DNA from: Cyanobacteriota bacterium
Lineage (GTDB): Bacteria; Cyanobacteriota; Cyanobacteriia; Pseudanabaenales; Pseudanabaenaceae
Assembly: GCA_025356295.1 (NCBI GenBank)
Contig: JANXUJ010000043.1
Location: forward strand, 1-42,857
Reading direction: 5' to 3'
DNA length: 42,857 nucleotides
The stretch's first letter is position 1; each line of letters opens with the position of its first letter. This document shows, piece by piece, positions 32,061 to 40,256 of the stretch. Under the pieces are notes generated by a model. That model was given only the letters and a program-made list of their open reading frames with translations, ran no database searches and had not been told where the DNA came from. A program made the translations under genes and the position numbers.

Positions 32061-32810
32061 GTGAGAAAAATTATGGAAAGTTATTTGAATATAGTCCCGA
32101 TCCCAGATAATTTTGAACAGCCAACTCTCAATGATTGCTGGAACAAAATTGGCGTAATGGGCGATCGCACTTGTGGCGAACTGAAGACAGTGATCCATTG
32201 TCGCAACTGCAAAGTCTACTCGGCGGCAGGACGCAGCTTGTTGGAGCGCAATGCGCCACCTGAATATCTCACCGAATGGACAGACATCTTGTCAGAGGCT
32301 TCCACAACACAGGCGGGAGCAGGAGAAGGAACCCTAGTTCGCGCCACTGATACTCTCTCAGTAATTATCTTTCGGCTGGGCAATGAACGTTTAGCATTGC
32401 CTGTGAATATCTTGCAAGAAGTAACGCCTCCTTATCCCATTCACACAGTTCCGCATCGCCGCAACTCAGTATTTTTGGGATTGATTAATATTCGTGGTGA
32501 AACGCTGCTCTGTATTTCACTCAGAGATTTATTGGGGTTAGAGGCGATCGCCGAACCAGCAGATTTTATGAAGACCATCAATCCTCAGCGAATGATTGTT
32601 GCTGGTAAGAATGAGAACAAGTGGGTTTTTCCAGTCGATGAAGTGCATGGAACTTACCGATTCCATCTTAATGAGTTTAAAGATGCACCTGTGGTCATTT
32701 CCAAAGCATCGGAAGCCTATACCAAAGGAGTCGTCACTTGGCAAGGCAAGAAGATTAACTTTTTGGATTCCGAACAATTGTTTTACACCCTAAGTCACAA
32801 GGTTTTTTGA
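32061..32810 (+). CDS. CheW with N-terminal four-Cys extension (WspD-like)
   Basis: A 249-residue coupling protein. The first 95 or so residues are an extension with Cys26, Cys38, Cys47 and Cys50 (NDCWNKIGV, DRTCGEL, HCRNCKVYSAAGRSLL), a pattern I recall from WspD proteins. A CheW domain follows (SVIIFRLGNERLALPVNILQEV, HTVPHRRNSVFLGLINIRGETLLCISL). The four Cys could bind a metal, but this is inference. The start is GTG at 32061 with a GAGG site; ATG at 32073 is the alternative. It overlaps or abuts the cheA gene. Confidence 0.88.
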   Translation: MRKIMESYLNIVPIPDNFEQPTLNDCWNKIGVMGDRTCGELKTVIHCRNCKVYSAAGRSLLERNAPPEYLTEWTDILSEASTTQAGAGEGTLVRATDTLSVIIFRLGNERLALPVNILQEVTPPYPIHTVPHRRNSVFLGLINIRGETLLCISLRDLLGLEAIAEPADFMKTINPQRMIVAGKNENKWVFPVDEVHGTYRFHLNEFKDAPVVISKASEAYTKGVVTWQGKKINFLDSEQLFYTLSHKVF

Positions 32811-32812
32811 TT

Positions 32813-35056
32813 ATGAGCGATGATTCGATGCTAGAGCTATTTCGTCAAGAAGCGGAGACACAGGTATCTGTCCTCACGCAGGGCTTACTGATTTTGGAAA
32901 CCAATTCCCAATCTGATGAAGTCTTAGAAGCGTTAATGCGAGCGGCGCATTCGATTAAAGGAGCGGCGCGAATTGTCTCTCTTGATGCAATTATTCACTT
33001 AGCACATGGAATGGAAGATTGTTTTGTCGCCGCACAAAACCAGATTATTAGCTTAGGTTCAGATCAGATTGATGTGTTGCTGCGAGGTGTTGACCTATTG
33101 CAAGAGATCGCCCAAGTTGCCGAAATAGATTTGATCGATTGGCTAACTGAGCGAGTGGGGCAGTTTGAGGCTTGTTGTCAGGCGATCGCGTCTCTATTGC
33201 CGACCGACTTTGATACTCGCCGCCCATCAGCCTTAGTCAACGTTGATCAAAGCTTGGAGAATGGAAAAGGGCTGCGTCAGGAGAATGTCACTTTTGAAGC
33301 GATCGCCATACCAAGTGATCGCGTAGTTCGCGTCACCGCCGAGAACTTGAATCGGATCATGGGACTAGCAGGAGAATCGCTGGTCGAAGCAAATTGGCTG
33401 CAACCCTTTGCTGATTCCTTCACTGTCCTCAAATCCCGTCAATCAGAACTAGCGCGAATTCTAGAAACAATCCATACAGTCCTAGCAAACACCGCAATTA
33501 GTTCAGAAAATCAGCACGTTATCGATTCGGCACGGCGCAAAGCCCAAGAATGTCGCGAGATTCTCACCGATCGTCTTAGCGAACTAGAACTTTATGCTCG
33601 CCGCACCACCAATTTAAGCGATCGCCTCTATCGAGAAGTAATTGCCTCCCATATGCGTCCCTTTGTGGATGGCGTGCAGGGCTTCCCGCGCATGGTGCGT
33701 GACCTATCACGACAATTGGGTAAACAAGTCAAGCTTCAGATAGTCGGTCAGTCCACTCTCGTAGATCGCGATATTCTCAAAAAGCTAGAAGCACCGCTCA
33801 CGCACATGATCCGTAATGCTGTCGATCATGGCATTGAATCACCCGAAGAGAGAGAACTCGCAGGTAAACCGATTGAGGGAACTGTACGCTTAGAAGCATT
33901 CCATCGCGGTGGAATGTTAGCGATCGCAGTTTCTGATGATGGACGTGGACTTGATCCTGAGCGTATTCGTCAAAAAGTTATTGATCGCAATTTAGCTTCA
34001 CCCGAAACAGCCGCTCAACTAACAGAAGCAGAAATCATGGAATTTCTATTCCTATCAGGATTTTCGACCACCGAGCAGGTCACAGAAATCTCAGGACGCG
34101 GTGTGGGTCTAGATATCGCCAAAAGCATGGTACAAGAAGTCGGCGGCACAATCCGCGCCATGTCGCAATTAAAAAATGGCACCAGTTTCAACTTTCAGCT
34201 TCCACTCACGCTCTCAGTGGTCAGAACATTGATTGTCAAAATTTCCGATGAACCCTACGCTTTCCCCCTCGCCAGAGTAGATCGCATCGTCAAGCTCGAA
34301 AAATTTGATATTTACATTGTCGAAGGTCGTCAATATTTTACCAAAGATGGTCAAAATATTGGCTTAATCGCCGCACACCATATTCTCGAATTACCAGAAA
34401 CATTATCTGATTCTGACTCTCTGTGTGTAGTCGTGATTAGCGATCAAGCTAATGCTTATGGGCTGTTAGTAGACCAGTTTCTCGGTGAGCGAGATTTAGT
34501 CGTGCGCCCTCTCGATCCGCGTTTAGGCAAAGTTCGCGATATCAGCGCTTCGGCTCTAATGGATGATGGATCGCCCGTTCTCATCGTCGATGTTTCTGAT
34601 TTAGTGCGCTCCATTGACAACGCTCTTAGTACTGGCCAATTAAGCTCCGTGGATATCAACAAAGCCAAAAAAGTAAAAGGTAGCGATCGCAAACGCATTT
34701 TAGTAGTCGATGATTCGATAACGGTGCGCGAAATGACTCGCAAACTGCTGCAAAATCGCGGCTATGATGTCGATGTTGCCGTAAATGGCATGGATGGTTG
34801 GACAGCAATTCGTAGCAATCCCTATGATTTAGTGGTCAGCGATATCGATATGCCGCGCATGAATGGGATAGAACTGGTTAAACACATCAAAGATCATCCG
34901 AAGTTAAATACTCTACCTGTGATTATTGTGTCCTATCGCGATCGCGAAGACGATCGCATTCAGGGTATGGAAGCTGGCGCAAACTATTACCTCACCAAAA
35001 GCAGCTTCCATGATGACACGTTAGTTAATGCGATCGTGGACTTGATTGGCAGATAA
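32813..35056 (+). CDS. Hybrid histidine kinase CheA with receiver domain (WspE-like)
   Basis: A 747-residue kinase: an Hpt domain with His46 (RAAHSIKGAARIV), a dimerisation/P3 segment, an ATPase domain (HMIRNAVDHGIESPEER, VSDDGRGLDPE, GRGVGLDIAKSMVQEVGG), a CheW-like domain (TLIVKISDEPYAFPLARVDRI) and a C-terminal receiver whose phospho-acceptor is Asp677 (VVSDIDMPRMNG). This make-up equals WspE rather than motility CheA. ATG at 32813 is preferred to the TTG at 32807; the preceding cheW stop at 32808-32810 lies just before it. A separate output regulator or cheB is not found downstream. Confidence 0.95.
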   Translation: MSDDSMLELFRQEAETQVSVLTQGLLILETNSQSDEVLEALMRAAHSIKGAARIVSLDAIIHLAHGMEDCFVAAQNQIISLGSDQIDVLLRGVDLLQEIAQVAEIDLIDWLTERVGQFEACCQAIASLLPTDFDTRRPSALVNVDQSLENGKGLRQENVTFEAIAIPSDRVVRVTAENLNRIMGLAGESLVEANWLQPFADSFTVLKSRQSELARILETIHTVLANTAISSENQHVIDSARRKAQECREILTDRLSELELYARRTTNLSDRLYREVIASHMRPFVDGVQGFPRMVRDLSRQLGKQVKLQIVGQSTLVDRDILKKLEAPLTHMIRNAVDHGIESPEERELAGKPIEGTVRLEAFHRGGMLAIAVSDDGRGLDPERIRQKVIDRNLASPETAAQLTEAEIMEFLFLSGFSTTEQVTEISGRGVGLDIAKSMVQEVGGTIRAMSQLKNGTSFNFQLPLTLSVVRTLIVKISDEPYAFPLARVDRIVKLEKFDIYIVEGRQYFTKDGQNIGLIAAHHILELPETLSDSDSLCVVVISDQANAYGLLVDQFLGERDLVVRPLDPRLGKVRDISASALMDDGSPVLIVDVSDLVRSIDNALSTGQLSSVDINKAKKVKGSDRKRILVVDDSITVREMTRKLLQNRGYDVDVAVNGMDGWTAIRSNPYDLVVSDIDMPRMNGIELVKHIKDHPKLNTLPVIIVSYRDREDDRIQGMEAGANYYLTKSSFHDDTLVNAIVDLIGR

Positions 35057-35161
35057 AGAGCATCAGGTTTTTGGGCATTGGCGATCGCTTGGCTGTATAT
35101 CGTACAATCTTAACAACTTGAAATTAACTAAAATAATGATAGTTACATAGGCAAAAAAATT

Positions 35162-35419
35162 ATGCTTAATTATTTGACTTTTGCTGCGCTTCAGCAACAA
35201 TTATCATTGCTATCTAAGAATCTCAGGTATCCAGCGATTATCACGCAAGACGGTAAACCTGTAATTGTTGCTTTGAGTATGGAGCAATTTGCCTCTTTGG
35301 TAGAAACGATGAGAATTTTAAGCGATCGCGAGTTTATGTCAGAGTTACGAGAAGGCATCCAACAGGCAGATTTAGGGTAAACGATTAGTTTAGAAGCCTT
35401 GAAATTAGAGTTGGGTTGA
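35162..35419 (+). pseudogene. Phd/YefM-type antitoxin with premature stop, no toxin
   Basis: The frame gives 72 residues of a Phd/YefM-like antitoxin (MLNYLTFAALQQQLSLLSKNL, PAIITQDGKPVIVALSMEQFASLVETM, SELREGIQQADLG) and then TAA at 35378. Reading on in frame gives TISLEALKLELG and a second stop at 35417, which is the normal C-terminal ending of this family. The first stop is therefore most likely a nonsense mutation within the toxin-binding tail. No RelE/ParE-type toxin follows. The DNA-binding half could still be made (35162-35380). Confidence 0.7.
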
Positions 35420-35474
35420 CTTGTCGCGATGACATAAATATTTATTTTGCTCAAATGAAATAGGTGTTAATAAC

Positions 35475-35795
35475 ATGACTGCTGATTATGAAGAATGTAG
35501 AAAAAATCTAGAAAATCTTATTGCTTGGTATAAGCCTGAACATAGCAACGAGGCTGACACAAGATTTAAAGTAATTGATAGGCTTTTATTTGAATGTCTA
35601 GGGTGGTCAAAAGATGACGTTATGATGGAGGAGCATCATAATGGAGAGTATACAGACTAAGCATTTTCTGCACCTAGAAGAATTCTGATCGTCGAAGCGA
35701 AAAAAGAAAATCTATATTTTCAAATACCTTCAGGAAAAATTCAAGAAGTTTTAGACAATAAAATTAGGATTCTCTCCTGTCGCTTTCATTACTAA
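35475..35795 (+). pseudogene. Decayed N-terminus of a type I restriction-like (HsdR_N) protein
   Basis: Sixty-one codons (KNLENLIAWYKPEHSN, DTRFKVIDRLLFECLGWSKDDV) end at TAA 35658-35660. Read through in frame they continue AFSAPRRILIVEAKKENLYFQIPSGKIQE to a further stop at 35795. The pattern of an acidic start, GWxxxD, then the IVEAKK strand is that of HsdR_N/PD-(D/E)xK-type nuclease domains. Both the internal stop and the missing remainder show a dead gene. It lies directly after the broken antitoxin. Confidence 0.65.
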
Positions 35796-35918
35796 AAATC
35801 GCTGTTTGATTTTGGGGGGTTTTGCGATCAAGTTTGTGGGTGGTGAGGGGCGATCTTGATCAACAAGAAAATTATTGCCATAACGATGATCGATCAGAAC
35901 AGTTACAATTGAGGGTGA

Positions 35919-37025
35919 ATGGTTCGATCGCAACAAATGTCAAACGCAGAAAAATCAAACGTAGAACAAATAAAAGAAAAGATAGTTGTTGGCTTGTCAG
36001 GCGGAGTCGATAGCTCTGTCGCCGCCGCCCTATTGCATCGCGCTGGATACGATGTGACGGGTTTAACGCTGTGGTTAATGCGAGGCAAAGGACAATGCTG
36101 TTCAGACGGAATGGTAGACGCGGCGCGTCTATGCGAAGAATTAGAGATTCCCCACGAAATTGTTGATAGTCGCGATGCTTTTGAACAAAGTGTGATTAAT
36201 TATCTCGTCACAGGCTATGCCGCAGGTTCGACACCTTTGCCATGCTCACGTTGCAACAAAGCTGTCAAGTTCGCGCCAATGATGGACTATGCTCGCGAAA
36301 AATTGGGTATCCATAAAATTGCCACAGGGCATTATGCCAAGCTGAATTTTAACCCTGAGTCGGGACGCTATGAATTGCGCCGTGCTGTTGATAAGAACAA
36401 GGATCAATCTTATTTTTTATATGAAGTCGGACAAGAAGAATTAAGTTGCTGTGTGTTTCCATTGGGCGATCGCACTAAAGTCGAGACGCGTCAAATTGCC
36501 GCTGAATTTGGTTTAGCGACTGCTGATAAAGCCGAAAGTATGGATTTGTGCCTTGTCGAAGCCAATGGCTCTATGCGCGCTTTTCTTGATAAATATCTCA
36601 CACCCGTCCAAGGCAAGATTGTTGATACTCAAGGAAATATTTTGGGTGAGCATGATGGCACATATCACTACACGATCGGTCAACGCAAAGGTTTGGGTGT
36701 GGCGGCGGCTAATCCCTTGTATGTAATTGCTCTCGATCCTGTCAAAAATGAAGTTGTGGTCGGCGATCGCGCTGAAGCTCATGAAAGAGAATGCAATATT
36801 AATCAAGTGAATTGGGTCTCGATCGCACCGACAGATGTTCCTTTTCGGGCGGAAGTGCAAGTTCGCTATCGGACTGAGCCAGCCTTGTCTACGGTGATCC
36901 CACTAGCAGGCGATCGGGCAAGGATCGTTTTTGATGAGCCACAATTTAGCATTACTCCTGGACAAGCGGCTGTATTCTATCGTGATGATTTGCTGCTCGG
37001 CGGCGGACTGATCGAACCGATATAA
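35919..37025 (+). CDS. mnmA: tRNA 2-thiouridylase MnmA
   Basis: Makes 2-thiouridine at position 34 of tRNA-Lys, -Glu and -Gln, using ATP and sulfur from a persulfide carrier. The 368-residue protein shows the PP-loop SGGVDSS (27-33), [31 protein letters not shown], catalytic Cys109 (PCSRCNK) and Cys211 (SMDLCLVE), and the C-terminal beta domain ([17 protein letters not shown]). An ATG at 35937 is an alternative start and would trim a six-residue, non-conserved head. The stop lies inside a palindromic terminator shared with the convergent ycf37-like gene. Confidence 0.95.
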   Translation: MVRSQQMSNAEKSNVEQIKEKIVVGLSGGVDSSVAAALLHRAGYDVTGLTLWLMRGKGQCCSDGMVDAARLCEELEIPHEIVDSRDAFEQSVINYLVTGYAAGSTPLPCSRCNKAVKFAPMMDYAREKLGIHKIATGHYAKLNFNPESGRYELRRAVDKNKDQSYFLYEVGQEELSCCVFPLGDRTKVETRQIAAEFGLATADKAESMDLCLVEANGSMRAFLDKYLTPVQGKIVDTQGNILGEHDGTYHYTIGQRKGLGVAAANPLYVIALDPVKNEVVVGDRAEAHERECNINQVNWVSIAPTDVPFRAEVQVRYRTEPALSTVIPLAGDRARIVFDEPQFSITPGQAAVFYRDDLLLGGGLIEPI

Positions 37026-37063
37026 AAAAGCCCCTGCTTAGCAGGGGCTTTTTTATATCGGTT
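37015..37063. terminator. Shared terminator overlapping both convergent stop codons
   Basis: A 23-bp perfect stem with loop TTA (core AGCCCCTGC-TTA-GCAGGGGCT flanked by A6/T6). It contains the mnmA stop codon (37023-37025) in one arm and reaches the stop of the leftward TPR gene (37062-37064) at its other end. Confidence 0.92.
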
Positions 37064-37583
37064 AACCAGTTGTGATAACTTGCTTGCGGAGAGAATTTAG
37101 CCTGCGCTTGGCATTTTCATTTTTTTCATCTAGCTTCACCACTTGCTCATACATCTCGATCGCTTGAGGTAATAGCTTTTTCTTTTCATAAGCATGACCG
37201 AGATTGTTAATGGCGGTTACATAGCCAGATTGCAAGGCGATCGCTTCTTTATAATTCTTGATCGAGAGGTCATACTGCTCTTGCGAAAAATAGGAAAATC
37301 CTAGGGCGTTATACACTTCAGGATTATTTTCTCCACCTTCTTTGATCGCTTTAATAAACAAGGCGATCGCCTGGGCATAGAGTTTTTTTCGTAAATAAAC
37401 ACTACCAAGTTGGTAATATTCATCAGGACTGCCCTTTTCTTTTTGTAACTTAGGTTGCAGATCAGAAATTACATTTTCTAAACTACGCGCTTTTAAAATC
37501 TGGCGGATAACTAACCAGATAACTCCTACGAGTAGCAGGACTAACGCGCCCAGATATGCGATTGCTAATGTACTATCCATCAT
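37062..37583 (-). CDS. Ycf37-like membrane-anchored TPR protein (PSI assembly)
   Basis: A 173-residue protein. The N-terminal helix AIAYLGALVLLLVGVIWLVI anchors it to a membrane, and the rest faces the cytoplasm with three TPRs: PDEYYQLGSVYLRKKLYAQAIALFIKAIK, PEVYNALGFSYFSQEQYDLSIKNYKEAI and VTAINNLGHAYEKKKLLPQAIEMYEQVVK. Length and layout match cyanobacterial Ycf37 (Pyg7), needed for photosystem I assembly or stability. ATG at 37583 is chosen; the TTG at 37604 is the other option. Another TPR protein of the same build cannot be ruled out. Confidence 0.72.
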   Translation of the reverse strand: MMDSTLAIAYLGALVLLLVGVIWLVIRQILKARSLENVISDLQPKLQKEKGSPDEYYQLGSVYLRKKLYAQAIALFIKAIKEGGENNPEVYNALGFSYFSQEQYDLSIKNYKEAIALQSGYVTAINNLGHAYEKKKLLPQAIEMYEQVVKLDEKNENAKRRLNSLRKQVITTG

Positions 37584-37702
37584 TAAATTACTAACTCTAA
37601 TCAAAAAAAATTTCTATCACAATTTATTACCTTAGCTCAAAAACTATCTTGAGTAGTCATTTGCGATCGCAAACTATACAAAAAAGCTAATTGTTGTTGT
37701 AT

Positions 37703-37708
37703 TATAAT
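37703..37708 (+). promoter_or_regulatory. Minus-10 box of the tRNA-Arg promoter
   Basis: A perfect TATAAT lies 16 bp before the first tRNA base. No good TTGACA partner is seen 17 bp further up. Confidence 0.55.
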
Positions 37709-37724
37709 AAACTGTGAATTATTT

Positions 37725-37798
37725 GGGCTAGTAGCTCAGTTGTATAGAGCAATCGCCTTCTAAGCGATCGGTCGTGGGTTAGAGTCCCCCCTAGCCTG
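37725..37798 (+). tRNA. tRNA-Arg (anticodon UCU), atypical
   Basis: The cloverleaf folds with acceptor GGGCTAG/CTAGCCT (the outer pair is G-U), D stem GCTC/GAGC, anticodon stem ATCGC/GCGAT and loop CTTCTAA, giving UCU for AGA codons. CCA is not encoded. Three positions are odd: the D loop AGTTGTATA has one G where G18G19 are expected, the T loop reads TTAGAGT instead of TTCGANT, and the T stem has a U-C mismatch (GTGGG/CCCCC). The first two swap the invariant G19-C56 tertiary pair for U19-A56. It has a promoter box and a terminator of its own. Confidence 0.88.
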
Positions 37799-37815
37799 TT
37801 TGAAAGTCTGTTTTT

Positions 37816-37846
37816 AAAAAAGAGAGTGCTTTGCACTCTCTTTTTT
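37816..37846 (+). terminator. Terminator of the tRNA-Arg gene
   Basis: A 14-bp perfect stem AAAAAAGAGAGTGC / GCACTCTCTTTTTT with loop TTT, ending in six T's. Confidence 0.9.
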
Positions 37847-37922
37847 ATGGGTTTTAGAACGTTAATATAAGTAATGGTCAGTTTTTGGCTATTAATCGTT
37901 TTTTAGGATTCAAAATTTAAAC

Positions 37923-39005
37923 ATGGGCAGTACCTTCGGACATTTATTTCGCGTCACGACATTTGGGGAGTCTCACGGCGGTGGCGTGGGAGCGATCGTC
38001 GATGGATGTCCACCCCAACTTGAACTTAGCGAAGCCGATATTCAAATCGATCTCGATCGCCGTAAACCAGGGCAAAGCAAAATCGTTACTCCGCGCCGTG
38101 AAGACGATCGCGCTCAGATTTTGTCGGGTGTATTTGAGGGCAAGACCCTCGGTACACCAATTATGATTTTGGTGCAGAACAAAGATGCGCGCAGCCAAGA
38201 CTATTCGGAAATGTCGGAAAAATTTCGCCCATCCCATGCTGATGCCACCTATCAAGCTAAATATGGGATTCGCAATTGGCAAGGCGGCGGTCGATCATCT
38301 GCACGCGAAACGATCGGGCGAGTTGCAGCGGGTGCGATCGCCAAAAAAATCCTCAAACAAGCCGCAGGTGTAGAAATCATCGCCTATGTCCGACAAGTCA
38401 AAGACATGATCGCGCTCGATATTGATTCAAATACAGTCACGATGGAACAAGTGGAAAGCAACATTTTGCGATGTCCTGATCCTGCGATCGCCGAAAAAAT
38501 GATTGACTTCATCGACAAAATCCGCCGCGATGGCAACTCGGTCGGCGGAATCATCGAATGTGTAGCCCGAAATGTCCCTGTCGGTTTGGGCGATCCTGTT
38601 TTTGACAAATTGGAAGCTGATCTTGCCAAAGCAGTAATGTCATTGCCAGCTAGCAAAGGTTTTGAGATTGGTTCAGGCTTTAATGGAACTCTCTTAACTG
38701 GTCGCGAACATAACGATGAGTTTTACATGGAAGGCGATCGCCTTCGCACTCGTACTAATAATTCGGGTGGTATTCAAGGTGGAATATCTAATGGAGAGAA
38801 TATTATTCTTCGGGTTGCTTTCAAGCCGACTGCTACTATTCTGCTAGAGCAGAACACTGTATCTGTCTCAGGAGAAGATACCACGCTCACAGGTCGAGGT
38901 CGTCATGATCCTTGCGTACTGCCGCGTGCTGTGCCGATGGTCGAGGCGATGGTGGCTTTAGTGTTGTGCGATCGTTATCTCAGCCAAAAAACGGTGTCGC
39001 TGTAA
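37923..39005 (+). CDS. aroC: Chorismate synthase AroC
   Basis: Makes chorismate from EPSP using reduced FMN, the last step of the shikimate pathway that feeds TrpE in this window. The 360-residue protein shows [19 protein letters not shown] (residues about 13-31), [20 protein letters not shown], and the C-terminal [23 protein letters not shown]. All conserved Arg/His positions of the family core are recognisable. An FMN reductase gene is not adjacent, as usual. Confidence 0.97.
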   Translation: MGSTFGHLFRVTTFGESHGGGVGAIVDGCPPQLELSEADIQIDLDRRKPGQSKIVTPRREDDRAQILSGVFEGKTLGTPIMILVQNKDARSQDYSEMSEKFRPSHADATYQAKYGIRNWQGGGRSSARETIGRVAAGAIAKKILKQAAGVEIIAYVRQVKDMIALDIDSNTVTMEQVESNILRCPDPAIAEKMIDFIDKIRRDGNSVGGIIECVARNVPVGLGDPVFDKLEADLAKAVMSLPASKGFEIGSGFNGTLLTGREHNDEFYMEGDRLRTRTNNSGGIQGGISNGENIILRVAFKPTATILLEQNTVSVSGEDTTLTGRGRHDPCVLPRAVPMVEAMVALVLCDRYLSQKTVSL

Positions 39006-39029
39006 AATTAAGCTATAAACTAAAAAGTA

Positions 39030-39068
39030 GAGGAGTGAAGTAGAAGCTTTGCCTCTACTTCACTCCTC
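39030..39068 (+). terminator. Hairpin terminator of aroC
   Basis: An 18-bp stem with one mismatch (GAGGAGTGAAGTAGAAGC / GCCTCTACTTCACTCCTC) and loop TTT, 24 bp after the aroC stop. Confidence 0.75.
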
Positions 39069-39081
39069 GATTGCCGATTAA

Positions 39082-39114
39082 TCTCAGTTAGTTCTCAGTT
39101 AGTTCTCAGTTAGT
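39082..39114. repeat. Three tandem 11-bp copies at the thiL 3' end
   Basis: TCTCAGTTAGT occurs three times without interruption; the third copy contains the thiL stop codon (39110-39112). Confidence 0.92.
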
Positions 39115-40108
39115 AATGTTGAAAAGCCGATCGCATTTCTAAGCCATCAATTTGATTACCCTTAATGATTTCACCGATAATCACCGCACTAGATAATTGA
39201 TTTACAAACTGCTTTGCTAATTCAATAGGCATACATAGCACCAGTTCAAAATCTTCGCCGCCATAGAGTACCCAATCTAAAGCGCGATCGCCTGCCAAAG
39301 TCCGCACGGCTCTGTGAATTGGGAGCGATCGCCAAAATATTTTGGCACCGACTTGACTAGAGCGACAGATTTGCGCGATCGCATCAGCTAATCCATCACT
39401 GCTATCCATTCCCGAAATAGGAAAATCATTTTGATGCTTAAGAATTTTATGTAGAACGGCGATCGTATCAAAACGAGGAACTGGTCGCTGATGATAGCGG
39501 CAGATTGCTTGTACTAATTCGCCTCCTGCTAGAATGCGCTCGCCAATCTTCAGTGGAGATAATAACTTCTCTTTTAATTCTGGATTAAATAGAAGTTCTA
39601 AACCAGCTTTTGAAAGTCCATGTAAACCCGTCATCACGATCGCATCACCAACTCTTGCAGTATGTCTTTGGATGATTTGATTTTTATGAACTTGCCCAAA
39701 GGCGGTTACTGACAAAGTACGAATAGGCGATCGCACTGTATCACCACCCACCAGTTCGGTTCCATAGGTTCGCAGACATTCACTAAAGCCACGATAGACT
39801 CCTTCAATCCAAGCGATCGCAGTATCAGCAGGCAACCCCACCGCCATCACTAAGCTCCATGGTTTTGCGCCCATCGCCGCTAGGTCAGACAAGTTTACGG
39901 CTGCGGCGCGCCATCCCACATCTTCGGGGCTAGTCGTGCGATCGCTAAAATGCACACCATCGATCAACATATCGGTTGTGACAACCATCTGATGATCGGG
40001 CAGGGTTTCTCCCATGTTCGCCGCATCATCGCCCACTACCTCACTACAATATTGCCGAAAAATTTTCAGTAATCCTTGTTCTCCTAAATTTTTAACTGTT
40101 GCGCTCAT
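39110..40108 (-). CDS. thiL: Thiamine-monophosphate kinase ThiL
   Basis: Phosphorylates thiamine phosphate to the active cofactor thiamine diphosphate. The 332-residue protein has the PurM/ThiL-like fold: GDDAANMGE, VVTTDMLIDGVHFSDRTTSPEDVGWRAAAVNLSDLAAMGAKP, GGDTVRS, and the C-terminal ISGMDSSDGLADAI and VLYGGEDFELVL motifs. Metal and ATP-binding Asp residues in these blocks are intact. No TPP riboswitch pattern was recognised upstream. The gap 40109-40221 before the argC terminator shows no further feature. Confidence 0.95.
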   Translation of the reverse strand: MSATVKNLGEQGLLKIFRQYCSEVVGDDAANMGETLPDHQMVVTTDMLIDGVHFSDRTTSPEDVGWRAAAVNLSDLAAMGAKPWSLVMAVGLPADTAIAWIEGVYRGFSECLRTYGTELVGGDTVRSPIRTLSVTAFGQVHKNQIIQRHTARVGDAIVMTGLHGLSKAGLELLFNPELKEKLLSPLKIGERILAGGELVQAICRYHQRPVPRFDTIAVLHKILKHQNDFPISGMDSSDGLADAIAQICRSSQVGAKIFWRSLPIHRAVRTLAGDRALDWVLYGGEDFELVLCMPIELAKQFVNQLSSAVIIGEIIKGNQIDGLEMRSAFQHY

Positions 40109-40221
40109 CTAGTCTTACTAAAAAAATGGGAGTAAAAGTGCTTGTCAAAGATTGACATAACATGACACACATAATTCCTTGATCAGAAGTAGGCAAAATT
40201 GATAAGCCCCATAGAATTTAG

Positions 40222-40254
40222 AATTAGAGAGGACATTTTCTGTCCTCTCTAATT
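40222..40254 (-). terminator. Terminator of argC
   Basis: A 14-bp perfect stem AATTAGAGAGGACA / TGTCCTCTCTAATT with loop TTTTC, 2 bp after the argC stop. Confidence 0.8.
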
Positions 40255-40256
40255 GA

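Noticed and set aside
35162..35660. Intact toxin-antitoxin pair
   Set aside because: The second ORF resembles an HsdR_N-type nuclease start, not a toxin, and both frames carry premature stops.
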